A stretch of DNA of 11,416 bases from Thermoplasmatales archaeon UBA509 (GCA_002498845.1 DAJC01000030.1:37833-49248), one strand, 5' to 3'; counted from the stretch's first letter, positions 1 to 7,003 are shown. A program made the numbers and translations. The notes: generated from the letters alone by a model not told the origin.

Positions 1-219
1 CCTGGCATTGATGAATTCATTGCTTCCCAGAAGCCTGTCATCATAATCAACACGCCAAACATGCGGTCCGGGGCAATCAGGGACGGGAATGAGATAAGGA
101 AGATGGCAATCAGGAGCAACATACCACTCATAACAAACCTCAGGCTGGCTGAGAGCCTTGCCAGGGCACTTGAGGCGGAATCAAAGCCGGAATATCTGGA
201 AATAGGGGAATACTGGTGA
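1..219 (+). CDS. carB: Carbamoyl-phosphate synthase large subunit, C-terminal end (partial)
   Basis: The frame is open from base 1 to a TGA at 217-219 and gives the last 72 residues of a protein whose start lies outside the window. The stretch VIIINTPNMRSGAIRDGNEI followed by a run of RKMAIRSNIPLITN matches the allosteric (MGS-like) domain at the end of CarB, where an INTP/INT strand precedes a glycine turn and an RR/RK helix. CarB makes carbamoyl phosphate from bicarbonate, ammonia and two ATP for pyrimidine and arginine synthesis in the cytoplasm. The nth start follows 7 bases later, so the two are probably co-transcribed, though there is no functional link. The assignment rests on the C-terminal domain alone. 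A stand-alone MGS-fold protein is less likely, because the frame runs off the window edge. Confidence 0.8.
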   Translation, partial: PGIDEFIASQKPVIIINTPNMRSGAIRDGNEIRKMAIRSNIPLITNLRLAESLARALEAESKPEYLEIGEYW

Positions 220-226
220 TGCAGTG

Positions 227-874
227 ATGAATCTCAGTGAATCCAGGGCAACATTCATGGAGGTATATTCCTCAATAAGGAAACAGGCTCCTCCACATCA
301 CTTTGAATTCCATGATCCTTTCTGGGTTCTCATCACCACAATAATGTCCCACAGGACAAAGGATGAGGTTACCGACGCAGCAGCACGCGGGCTGTTCCAG
401 AGGTATCATGATGCGGCGGGGCTTGCCGGGGCCAGATACGAGGATGTCCTCGCCATCATATCAAGGGTGGGATTCAGCAGGGTCAAGGCAGCAAGGGTCA
501 TCGAGGCAGCGCGGATCATAGTGGATGATTTTCACGGGAATGTGCCGCCCTCGCTTGAGGAACTCACCAGGATACCGGGAGTTGGGAGGAAAACCGCAAA
601 CGTGGTACTGGCTGACGCATTCGGGAAACCTGCCATCGCAGTTGACACCCATGTTTTCAGGATTGCTGCACGCATAGGATGGGCACCAGCCGGAACGCCT
701 GAGGAGACGGAGAAGAGGCTCATGAAAATAGTCCCTGAGGACATGTGGGTTGGCTTCAATCCAACAATGGTTGAATTCGGGAAAAAGATATGCCGCCCGG
801 TTGGACCAAGATGCAGCGAATGCCTGATCAACGGCATCTGCCAATATGGAAAGAAAAAATTGGGTAAGAAATAG
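227..874 (+). CDS. nth: Endonuclease III (DNA glycosylase/AP lyase)
   Basis: Removes oxidised pyrimidines from DNA and nicks the abasic site by beta-elimination, in base excision repair. Counting from the GTG at 224, the helix-hairpin-helix LTRIPGVGRKTANVV lies at residues 114-128 with the catalytic lysine K123. The catalytic aspartate D141 sits in AVDTH. A C-x6-C-x2-C-x5-C [4Fe-4S] site uses Cys190, 197, 200 and 206. Length (about 215 residues) is normal for the family. I prefer the ATG at 227 over the GTG at 224, because the GGTGAT at 215-220 is a good archaeal Shine-Dalgarno match and is better spaced for 227. The gene follows carB and ends 2 bases before the convergent reductase gene. The helix that usually reads LLSxQxTD/LSQRT reads IMSHRTKDE here, with His in place of the usual Gln. 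Annotation is secure; the exact start is slightly uncertain. Confidence 0.95.
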   Translation: MNLSESRATFMEVYSSIRKQAPPHHFEFHDPFWVLITTIMSHRTKDEVTDAAARGLFQRYHDAAGLAGARYEDVLAIISRVGFSRVKAARVIEAARIIVDDFHGNVPPSLEELTRIPGVGRKTANVVLADAFGKPAIAVDTHVFRIAARIGWAPAGTPEETEKRLMKIVPEDMWVGFNPTMVEFGKKICRPVGPRCSECLINGICQYGKKKLGKK

Positions 875-876
875 GA

Positions 877-2322
877 TCAGACAGGGTTAGGCTTGAACCT
901 CTCCTTGGCGTCCTCTATGATTGTTTTCACGGTTTTCTTGAATGGAGCAAACTCTTCCGGCGTCTTTGGGTATGAATCGTAGAGGCTGTTGAATTCCTTC
1001 ATCTTTCCCACAACATAGACAAGGTTTGAGAATGCCCTAACGTTGGTGGCGCCCTTCAGCACCATCTTGAACTTTGATGCAAGGCTCAGTTCCGGGATGA
1101 GCCCCAGTGTTATGTCCGATGCCTCCTTGGTTGTGAGGAATGTCTTCATGCCGTAGTTCAGGATATCGTTGTTCAGGGACTGCAGGTATATCCTGAAAAC
1201 CTCCATTCCAGCCGTTCTCTTTCCGTAGGCCTGGTTGTAGTCAACATTGTACTTCCACAGGCCCTTCACGGACGTGTCGTTCTCCTCCACAGCGCGGACT
1301 GCATTTTCTCCAGCAAGTATTCCCGATATGAGCGCCGGGCCGATTCCTCCAGCACTGATGGGATTTGGCATGACCATGCTGTCTCCCGCTCCCATGTACC
1401 CGTCGTACACGAGGCTCTCCATCTGCCTCCTGACCGAAACTGACCATATGCCCTTTCCATTGTTGTTCTTGTTGAATATCCTCAGGTTCTTGAGGGCAGG
1501 ATTCCATTTCACGTAATTGTCTATGAGGGTCTGCAGGTTGTCTGATCTCTTCATCTTGGCGTTCCTGATGTCCAGGCTTCTCTTCTGGACACCCAGGCCG
1601 ATGTTTATCCTGTTCCCGCTCTTGGGAAATACCCAGCCGTATCCGCCTGGGGCGATCTCGTTGTTCAGGTGGATCAGCGCATTGTCAGGATCGTAATACT
1701 TCAGATCGGCATGATCAAGATCGAACTCATAGATGTACCTGCCTGTTGATTCAATGTCGTCTATGTCCACTGTTCTCTCTATGTAAGGGTTCTCAGGCAG
1801 GTTCCTCCTCAGGACTGTTGAAACGCCAAGGGCATCTATGACAACCTTTGCCCTGAATTCCTTCTCCTCCTTGTTCCTGTCCCTGCCATGGACTCCCACG
1901 ACCTTCTTTCCGTCCAGGACCGGCCCTGAAATGTCGAACTGGCTGATGTATTCCACATCTGTCTTCCTGGCAATCTGCAGGAGCTTGGACTCAAACTCAG
2001 GCCTGTCAAGGGTGAATCCAACCCCCTCGAACATGAACCTTGTCTTGAGGTCAGGTGAAATTGCATAAACGCCGTCAACCCTCCTGTCAAGTTCCGGGAA
2101 TCCAAATGAAACTCCCAGTTTTTTGGTAACGAAGTCTATGTGGGATCCGGCAACTGCATCCCCGCATGTCCAGCCCCATACAGTCTTCTTCCCAACTTCC
2201 TCCTCCGTGTTCCTGTCAAGCATCAGGACCCTCTTGCCGGCCCTTGCAGCAACAGTGGCTGCAAGCATGCCGGAAAGGCCTGCTCCTGCAACTATTATAT
2301 CATAATTGTCCACGCTGTTCAT
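877..2322 (-). CDS. Geranylgeranyl reductase family flavoprotein (archaeal lipid saturation)
   Basis: A 481-residue FAD enzyme of the geranylgeranyl/digeranylgeranylglycerophospholipid reductase family. These enzymes hydrogenate the isoprenoid chains of archaeal membrane lipids at the membrane surface. The N-terminal Rossmann motif AGAGLSG lies at residues 12-18, with an acidic D36 at the end of the second strand for the FAD ribose. A cysteine in GWTCGDA (C53) sits where the Sulfolobus-type reductase has its substrate-side cysteine. The family's YxWxFP signature is present as YGWVFP at 228-233. The second FAD motif GAGD is at 311-314, followed by NPISAGGIGPALISG. At 481 residues it is longer than many archaeal homologues (about 390-450), the extra being C-terminal. 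It is divergent from a second, degenerate family member, with a shared AT-rich promoter region between. Family assignment is strong; the exact lipid substrate is inferred. Confidence 0.9.
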   Translation of the reverse strand: MNSVDNYDIIVAGAGLSGMLAATVAARAGKRVLMLDRNTEEEVGKKTVWGWTCGDAVAGSHIDFVTKKLGVSFGFPELDRRVDGVYAISPDLKTRFMFEGVGFTLDRPEFESKLLQIARKTDVEYISQFDISGPVLDGKKVVGVHGRDRNKEEKEFRAKVVIDALGVSTVLRRNLPENPYIERTVDIDDIESTGRYIYEFDLDHADLKYYDPDNALIHLNNEIAPGGYGWVFPKSGNRINIGLGVQKRSLDIRNAKMKRSDNLQTLIDNYVKWNPALKNLRIFNKNNNGKGIWSVSVRRQMESLVYDGYMGAGDSMVMPNPISAGGIGPALISGILAGENAVRAVEENDTSVKGLWKYNVDYNQAYGKRTAGMEVFRIYLQSLNNDILNYGMKTFLTTKEASDITLGLIPELSLASKFKMVLKGATNVRAFSNLVYVVGKMKEFNSLYDSYPKTPEEFAPFKKTVKTIIEDAKERFKPNPV

Positions 2323-2351
2323 GAAAATCGACTACTGCCTGAGTATATGGC

Positions 2352-2372
2352 ACCATATTTAAAATTTATTTG
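2352..2372. promoter_or_regulatory. Shared divergent TATA region for the two reductase-like genes
   Basis: The run ACCATATTTAAAATTTATTT is the only strongly AT-rich block between the two divergent flavoprotein genes. On the minus strand its centre lies about 40 bases before the ATG at 2322, predicting a leader of roughly 15 bases. On the plus strand the predicted start falls near 2388-2396, beside an ATG that opens an 11-codon ORF rather than the flavoprotein frame. This is judged from position and composition only. Confidence 0.5.
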
Positions 2373-2427
2373 ATCCGGCCGGAGTGACAGAATCAATGAA
2401 AAACAAAATGATACCAGACGCATTACG

Positions 2428-3555
2428 TTGACATTGCCTGACTGCATCATAATCGGTGGTGGCCCGTCCGGGTCAGTGATTTCAAGGATTCTACAGAAGC
2501 GCGGCTTCGCCACGGCAATCGTTGACATGAGGATGGAGATCGGCGCTCCCATGACATGCGATGATCTTGTAAACGTCAACGATGTCAGGTCTGCCGGGGC
2601 AGATCCGGATGAAATGCCCATTGAGATGCTTGATGAGGTTGAAATCCGCTGCGGATCGGCTGCGCTGACCATGGGAGCATCAGGAAAGGAAGGCGATGCA
2701 TTCAATGCCGCTGTTGAAACAGACCGGCTCAAAAAGGAGATCACGGCACTTGCTGCGCTGGAAGGCTCCGATGTCCATATCCGGTCCCGTGCAGAAGCCG
2801 TTTCGCTGAACACCCAGGGCGACTTTGAAGTTATGGTCAGGACCGGTTCCCATGAGGAACTGCTCAGGTCGCGTTTTTTGGTGCTGGCTGGCGGATCGTG
2901 GGACAGTGCGCCTGCCTTTGCAGGCCGGCCACTGCTGCAAAACATTGTCCGGCCAGGTTTCAGTTATGGCAGGACAGTAGCCCGGACAGATGAAAGAAGA
3001 ATTGCCTCCATGGCCTTCAATGGCGATGATCACTGCATCAACATTGAAAACCCGGTTCCCGGAGGCTTTCACGATTCAATATGCTTGATGCCCGGCAGGC
3101 CTGGAGTGACCGTTGCTGATGCAGTATCACCATCAGGTTCAGTTGCCATCGGACAGAAGTTCTTTGCCCTACCGGCTGCACCAGTGCCAGAATACGGCGG
3201 TGCCATTGTTGCGGGTCTGCAGTCAGGCCTGTGGAATCCCCTTTTCTCAACTGCGTTACACCAGTCTGTCACCACGGCTGAGCTTGCGGCGGAATGCATA
3301 ACTGCCCAGCTTGAAGGCAGGGTTGAAAATGCTGTCCAGAGATACACGGAGAGATTTCAGGCAGAACTTGCACCATCTCTGAGGGATGAGTTCCTTCTCT
3401 ACAGCGAACTCATGAAAGCACAGCCCCGTGAAATTGAAAGATTCATCGAAGAACTTGCCGCAGAAGAATATTCAGAAATATCGGTAGCTGAGATAGAAAG
3501 ACGGATGCACATGGATATTGGCGGGCTTATGGGCCTCCTTAATGGGGATCACTGA
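2428..3555 (+). CDS. Divergent geranylgeranyl-reductase-like FAD protein, key motifs missing
   Basis: A 375-residue protein with a clear N-terminal dinucleotide-binding fold: IIIGGGPSG at residues 7-15 and an acidic D33 closing the second strand, then IGAPMTCDDLV, which resembles the iGxPxxC segment of geranylgeranyl reductases. The family YxWxFP signature cannot be found. The second FAD motif, normally GDAAGxxNP, is replaced by GGAIVAGLQSGLWNP (about 257-271) without the aspartate. It may therefore be a catalytically altered paralogue or an FAD-binding protein of other function. The start is uncertain: the frame has no ATG, and TTG codons at 2428 and 2434 are the best candidates; the protein proper begins at LPDCIIIGG. 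CGN arginine codons are frequent here while the neighbours use mostly AGG, hinting at a separate origin. The stop overlaps the convergent SRP54 stop by 7 bases. Confidence 0.7.
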   Translation: MTLPDCIIIGGGPSGSVISRILQKRGFATAIVDMRMEIGAPMTCDDLVNVNDVRSAGADPDEMPIEMLDEVEIRCGSAALTMGASGKEGDAFNAAVETDRLKKEITALAALEGSDVHIRSRAEAVSLNTQGDFEVMVRTGSHEELLRSRFLVLAGGSWDSAPAFAGRPLLQNIVRPGFSYGRTVARTDERRIASMAFNGDDHCINIENPVPGGFHDSICLMPGRPGVTVADAVSPSGSVAIGQKFFALPAAPVPEYGGAIVAGLQSGLWNPLFSTALHQSVTTAELAAECITAQLEGRVENAVQRYTERFQAELAPSLRDEFLLYSELMKAQPREIERFIEELAAEEYSEISVAEIERRMHMDIGGLMGLLNGDH

Positions 3556-4919
3556 AGCCCCTCAAGATTCTCCAGACCAAAATTACCGGCCTTTATCTGG
3601 TTCCTCATGAGTTTCTTGAATCCGCGGTTCCCCTTCATGGCCTTGAGATTGTTCTTCATTGCCTTGAACTCCCTCAGGAGGTTTCTCACATCAGTTTCCT
3701 CCCTTCCTGATCCTCTGGCTATCCTGATGATGCGTCTGGCATTTATCTCATCTGGATGCTCCAGCTCATAGAAGGTCATGGAATCCATGATGACACGGTA
3801 GTTGTTCAGCTTGTCCTGAGCATTTTCCAGGTCCTCCGCACCGATCTTCCCTCCGCCGGGAATTTTTGAGAGCGGGAGGGCATCAAACATCTTCCTCATT
3901 ATTCCGGGCTGCGCGAACTTCTCCCAGATCTCGTACATGTCCTTGAGATTGAATTTCCCGGACATGAGGCGGTTCATTGATTCCTCAGCCTCTTCCTCTG
4001 TTATCTGGGTCTCCTGGAATGCCTCAAGAAGTGTTTCCAGGTCACCAAGGCCAAGCAGGCGTGACAGGAACTTCTTCGCATTGAAGACCTCAAGATCATC
4101 CATGTGCTCACCCGTACCTATGAAATACACGGGCGCATGGATATCTGCAACCGCACTGAGGGCCCCTCCACCCTTCCCAGTGCCGTCCATCTTGGTGATT
4201 ATGACTCCTGTTATGCCTACTGCATCGTTTATAGCCTTTGCCTGAGGGCCTGCCTGCTGCCCAATGGTGGCGTCCATGACCAGGAGGACCTCCTTTGGCT
4301 GGAATTTCTTCTTTATCTCCGTGATCTCGTCAATAAGTTCTTGGTTCAGTGAATCCCTGCCGCTGGTATCAATGATCTTCACCTTGAGGTCCTTCAGCTG
4401 TTCCAGGCCGTTGCTTATTATCCTGACTGGATTCTTCTGCCCCTTCTCGCCATAAAACGGGACATTCACCTGCTTTGCCACCTGTTCCAGCTGATCGTAG
4501 GCTCCCGGCCTGTGGACATCTGCTGCTATGAGCCCAACACTGAGCCCCTTCCTGTGGAAAAATTTGGCAAGTTTGCCTGCGCTTGTGGTCTTGCCCTGAC
4601 CGTATAGACCAACGAGCATAATGGTCTGCTCACCAAGCTCTATCTTTGAGTCCTCCCCCAGAATCTTCAGGAGCTCCTCGTAGATGATCTTGATCATGTA
4701 GTCCTGTTCGGTCATGCCAGCAGGGGGCTTTTCCTCGCTGGCCCTGCGTTCAAGGGTGGAAGAAAGATTCAGGACCAGCTTTACATTCACGTCAGCCTTC
4801 AGGAGCGCTCTTTGAAGTTCCTTGGAGACCTCCTTTATTGTCTCCTTGTCAATGTAGCTTGCACGTGATATCTTGCGTATTGTCTCCCTGAGCGATCCGG
4901 CCAGCCCTTCAAGAACCAT
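3549..4919 (-). CDS. srp54: Signal recognition particle 54 kDa GTPase
   Basis: SRP54 binds signal sequences emerging from the ribosome and docks to FtsY, using GTP, to deliver nascent membrane and secreted proteins. The 456 residues show a helical N domain (about 1-95), then the G domain with G1 GLYGQGKT (104-111), DVHRPGAYDQL (134-144), G3 DTSGRD (184-189), G4 TKMD (242-245) and the G5/closing region GTGEHMDDLEVF (268-279). The methionine-rich M domain runs from about 300 and carries the RNA-binding ARGSG (401-405). Length is normal. G1 and G3 differ from the usual GxQGSGKT and DTAGRH. The ATG at 4919 has a GTGAT element 5 bases upstream and lies 32 bases after the TFS stop, so the two genes form a likely operon. 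Identification is secure. Confidence 0.97.
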   Translation of the reverse strand: MVLEGLAGSLRETIRKISRASYIDKETIKEVSKELQRALLKADVNVKLVLNLSSTLERRASEEKPPAGMTEQDYMIKIIYEELLKILGEDSKIELGEQTIMLVGLYGQGKTTSAGKLAKFFHRKGLSVGLIAADVHRPGAYDQLEQVAKQVNVPFYGEKGQKNPVRIISNGLEQLKDLKVKIIDTSGRDSLNQELIDEITEIKKKFQPKEVLLVMDATIGQQAGPQAKAINDAVGITGVIITKMDGTGKGGGALSAVADIHAPVYFIGTGEHMDDLEVFNAKKFLSRLLGLGDLETLLEAFQETQITEEEAEESMNRLMSGKFNLKDMYEIWEKFAQPGIMRKMFDALPLSKIPGGGKIGAEDLENAQDKLNNYRVIMDSMTFYELEHPDEINARRIIRIARGSGREETDVRNLLREFKAMKNNLKAMKGNRGFKKLMRNQIKAGNFGLENLEGLQ

Positions 4920-4951
4920 TAAGCATCACTGGTAGAAATGAATCCAAGGAT

Positions 4952-5257
4952 TTAATATTCTCTCCACCTGTAGCCGCATTCCTCACAGGTGTAAAATTTC
5001 GTTTCCGGTTCATCTGCAGACCTGGTCTGTTTCAGGAGATAATATGCGCCCTTGTGGTGGCATTTTGGGCAGACTGCATCGGAATCCAGAGGCTCCGCAT
5101 TTTTCTCCTCCTTGATCATTATTACCTCCTTGGCTGCGGAGGTACTTACTATCTTGCCTGACTTGCCTGTTCCGGCTGTCTGGGTGTACCCGCAATTGGT
5201 GCAGACCATCTTTCCGTTTGAGGGTGTCATGAGTGAACCGCATTTAGGACAGAACAT
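4952..5257 (-). CDS. tfs: Transcription elongation factor TFS (TFIIS-like, zinc ribbon)
   Basis: TFS inserts into the RNA polymerase secondary channel and stimulates cleavage of backtracked transcripts. The 101 residues contain two zinc ribbons: N-terminal CPKC...CTNC with Cys3, 6, 19 and 22, and C-terminal CPKC...CEEC with Cys63, 66, 91 and 94. The diagnostic loop QTRSADEPET carries the acidic pair D82-E83 that acts in the polymerase active site, and the protein ends CGYRWREY as expected. Length is typical. It is first in a probable two-gene unit with srp54. A TATA box about 27 bases before the ATG suggests a leaderless transcript. The paralogous polymerase subunit RpoM/Rpb9 is excluded by the DE loop. 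Confidence 0.95.
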   Translation of the reverse strand: MFCPKCGSLMTPSNGKMVCTNCGYTQTAGTGKSGKIVSTSAAKEVIMIKEEKNAEPLDSDAVCPKCHHKGAYYLLKQTRSADEPETKFYTCEECGYRWREY

Positions 5258-5278
5258 AGAAAGGATGAATTCCGAGAT

Positions 5279-5290
5279 AGTATATATACA
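5279..5290 (-). promoter_or_regulatory. TATA box for the tfs-srp54 unit
   Basis: On the minus strand the sequence reads TGTATATATACT. Its centre is about 27 bases before the tfs ATG at 5257, the spacing expected when transcription begins at or next to the start codon (leaderless mRNA). Confidence 0.65.
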
Positions 5291-5334
5291 TTGACCTTTA
5301 CAAATTGCTTAATTCCGGCAAGATGTTGTACAAA

Positions 5335-5346
5335 AATGATATTTAC
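5335..5346 (+). promoter_or_regulatory. TATA-like element for the CoA-binding protein gene
   Basis: AAATGATATTTA is centred about 26 bases before the ATG at 5367. The only purine-rich motif (GAGG) lies too close to the ATG to act as a ribosome site, so a leaderless transcript is likely. Confidence 0.45.
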
Positions 5347-5366
5347 CACTTTGAATATTGTGAGGC

Positions 5367-5789
5367 ATGGCGAAATTTGACGAGGAACACATTCTGGAAA
5401 TTCTGGACAGGTACAGAACAGTGGCAGTTGTTGGCATATCCGACAAGCCTGACCGTGACAGCTACAGGGTAGCTGAATACCTGAAACAGTCCGGGTACAA
5501 CATACTGCCGGTTAATCCAGCGCTGGACCAGTGGCTGGGCATAAAGGCATACAGGGACCTTTCATCTATTCCAGAAGATGTCAGGGTGGATATAGTGGAT
5601 GTCTTCCGGAAACCAGATGCGGCACTGCAGGTGGTGGAGGAAGCCCTGAAACTGAAGCCCGCAGTTGTATGGCTTCAGGAAGGGGTTGTGAACCAGGAGG
5701 CTGCTGAACTTGCGAAATCCCACGGCATCCAGGTAGTGATGGATCGCTGCATGATGAAGGAGCACAGGAAATACCACAGCAAAGCATAA
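5367..5789 (+). CDS. CoA-binding domain protein (CoA_binding_2, YccU-like)
   Basis: A 140-residue single-domain Rossmann-fold protein of the small CoA-binding family, which resembles the first domain of succinyl-CoA synthetase alpha. Visible landmarks are VAVVGISDKPDRDSYRVAEYL (19 onward), LPVNP (47-51), DIVDVFRKP (75-83), VVWLQEG (100-106) and the ending DRCMMKEH (126-133). All are typical in order and spacing, and the length matches the family. The domain binds CoA or an acyl-CoA in known relatives, but no cellular role is established. The ATG at 5367 is the first codon of the conserved region and has a TATA-like box at leaderless distance. The gene is divergent from tfs and lies 31 bases before tRNA-Ser. 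A CoA biosynthesis enzyme (coaA) is nearby, but the tRNA, a transporter and a minus-strand gene lie between, so a functional link is only a suggestion. Confidence 0.9.
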   Translation: MAKFDEEHILEILDRYRTVAVVGISDKPDRDSYRVAEYLKQSGYNILPVNPALDQWLGIKAYRDLSSIPEDVRVDIVDVFRKPDAALQVVEEALKLKPAVVWLQEGVVNQEAAELAKSHGIQVVMDRCMMKEHRKYHSKA

Positions 5790-5798
5790 AAATCTTAA
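5786..5798 (+). promoter_or_regulatory. TATA-like element for tRNA-Ser
   Basis: ATAAAAATCTTAA is centred about 28 bases before the mature 5' end of the tRNA, and it overlaps the stop codon of the preceding gene. Position and composition are the only evidence. Confidence 0.45.
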
Positions 5799-5820
5799 CC
5801 GGAAGTTCCATACACATTGG

Positions 5821-5903
5821 GTCGGGGTAGCCTAGCCTGGTAAGGCGATAGACTCGAGATCTATTGCTCTTGTAGCTCGGGAGTTCGAATCTCCCCCCCG
5901 GCG
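5821..5903 (+). tRNA. tRNA-Ser (anticodon CGA), type II
   Basis: The cloverleaf folds completely. The acceptor stem GTCGGGG pairs with CCCCGGC, with one G-U at position 2-71. U8-A9 is followed by a D arm GCC/GGC. The anticodon stem ATAGA/TCTAT closes the loop CTCGAGA, with anticodon CGA at 5855-5857, reading UCG. A long variable arm (stem GCT/AGC) marks a type II tRNA, and the T arm is GGGAG-TTCGAAT-CTCCC. The discriminator is G73, as in archaeal serine tRNAs, and CCA is not encoded. No intron is present. The long variable arm and anticodon together exclude leucine. Confidence 0.95.
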
Positions 5904-5947
5904 TTACTGATTTTGTTCCCTGTATGTTTGAATTTGCTCATTCATGA

Positions 5948-5958
5948 ATTATAATATT
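5948..5958 (+). promoter_or_regulatory. TATA box for the TauE-like transporter gene
   Basis: ATTATAATATT is centred about 27 bases before the ATG at 5981, again the leaderless spacing. Confidence 0.55.
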
Positions 5959-5980
5959 CCTTGAGGATTGTTTTTAAGCT

Positions 5981-6767
5981 ATGGTGAAATCACAGGCAGT
6001 GCTGGATATCCTTATCCTTATAATCGTCGGCGTGGCAGTTGGCGCACTTACTGGAATGACTGGCAGCAGTGGCGTTCTGGTTGTTGTGCCCGCACTGAGC
6101 CTCATGGGATTCACGTTCCAGAGATCGGTGGGGGCGAGCCTTCTTGTGGACGTCATAACCACATCCATAGTCATATATGTATATCTCAGGAAGCACAGCG
6201 TCTATGTGAGGAGCGGGGTTTTCATGGGCCTTGGCGCGATCATAGGGGCACAGATAGGGTCAAGGGTAGCTGTGTCCATATCCCAGCATCCACTGGAAAT
6301 CGCATTTGTTGTTCTCACAGCGGTGCTTGCCTTCCAGATGTACAGAAGGGCATTTGGAAAATCCCGTGAAATAAAGAATATTCACCTATCCATTCCCGAG
6401 ATGCAGGCACTTCCACTTGCCTTTGCCCTGAGCATTCCAGTGGGATTTCTGACGGGCACAATAGGCACAAGCGGAGGCATCATGTTCATAGGCATAACCA
6501 TGCTCCTCTTCACTGTACCTGCACAGAAAATGGTGGGCACAGCCACACTTGCCATGTTCTTCTCTGCGTTCAGCGGGACCGTTGGTTACGCCTCGCTTGG
6601 GTTTATAGACTTTACTGCTGCTGCCATTATAGGGGTGGCTTCCCTTGCATCCGGTATTGGATTCTCATATCTTGCTCACAGAAACCTCCGAGAAAGGCAT
6701 ATATGCAGCCATAGGAACCGTGTTTATCGTGGTGATCTTTGTGGAACTTTTCAAGATCATCCTCTGA
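5981..6767 (+). CDS. TauE/SafE-family membrane transporter, apparently frameshifted near the 3' end
   Basis: A polytopic membrane protein of the TauE/SafE (DUF81) family, known members of which export sulfite or sulfoacetate; the substrate here is unknown. The family's two inverted halves each begin with a glycine-rich turn: GALTGMTGSSGVLVVVPALS (21-40) and GFLTGTIGTSGGIMFIGI (155-172). About eight hydrophobic segments are visible. The first frame is good to AHR (residue 234, base 6682). It then becomes polar and arginine- and histidine-rich, and stays open to 6901. Shifting by one base at about 6683 restores the expected last helix, TSEKGIYAAIGTVFIVVIF and onward, and a TGA at 6765-6767, giving about 262 residues, a normal length. 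The coordinates here follow that restored frame. It could be a real mutation or a sequence error. Family is secure; integrity is not. Confidence 0.8.
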
Positions 6768-6788
6768 TAGTTACAAACCTTGCTGTGA

Positions 6789-6959
6789 TCATTCCTTCTT
6801 CCTCGCGTCATCCAGGAGAAGCTCCTGGTATGCATCGTCATCCATCTCCATTACAAATGGGCCACTGTAGCCGCAGTCCAGGCACTTGTACTGACCCATG
6901 ATCATGATCATTGCTCCCGTCACGTTGTCAGAATGGCATATGGGACACACTTTATGCAT
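6789..6959 (-). CDS. Small zinc-ribbon protein, 56 residues, function unknown
   Basis: A short minus-strand gene reading MHKVCPICHSDNVTG at its start and ending DDARKKE. Two CxxC knuckles (Cys5/Cys8 and Cys26/Cys29, with LDCGYSGPFVMEMD after the second) form a rubredoxin- or TFIIB-like zinc ribbon, followed by an acidic C-terminal helix. An in-frame TGA directly precedes the ATG at 6959, so the start is fixed. It sits between the transporter (stop at 6767 in the restored frame) and coaA, and its body overlaps only the frame-lost tail of the transporter. That layout supports both this gene and the frameshift. Similar tiny zinc ribbons are common in archaea, usually without known function. I do not recognise a specific family. 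Confidence 0.75.
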   Translation of the reverse strand: MHKVCPICHSDNVTGAMIMIMGQYKCLDCGYSGPFVMEMDDDAYQELLLDDARKKE

Positions 6960-7003
6960 TCATACACATGCTGAACCTGAAGATAAGCATAGTTCATGCA
7001 GGA

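Noticed and set aside
461..844. Minus-strand frame opposite nth
   Set aside because: Antisense shadow of a strongly conserved gene.
2319..2945. 208-codon minus-strand frame opposite the divergent flavoprotein
   Set aside because: It is serine- and proline-rich, as expected from the complement of the real gene, and would cover the promoter region.
5821..5903. tRNA-Ser as an integration site
   Set aside because: No repeat of the tRNA 3' end and no integrase gene are seen in the window.
5968..6369. Plus-strand 133-codon frame inside the transporter
   Set aside because: It overlaps the transporter in another frame and has no recognisable domain.
6683..6901. C-terminal 72 residues of the first frame of the transporter
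   Set aside because: Polar and rich in Arg, His, Cys and Pro, without a membrane helix, and it lies over the opposite-strand zinc-ribbon gene. The +1 frame fits the family.
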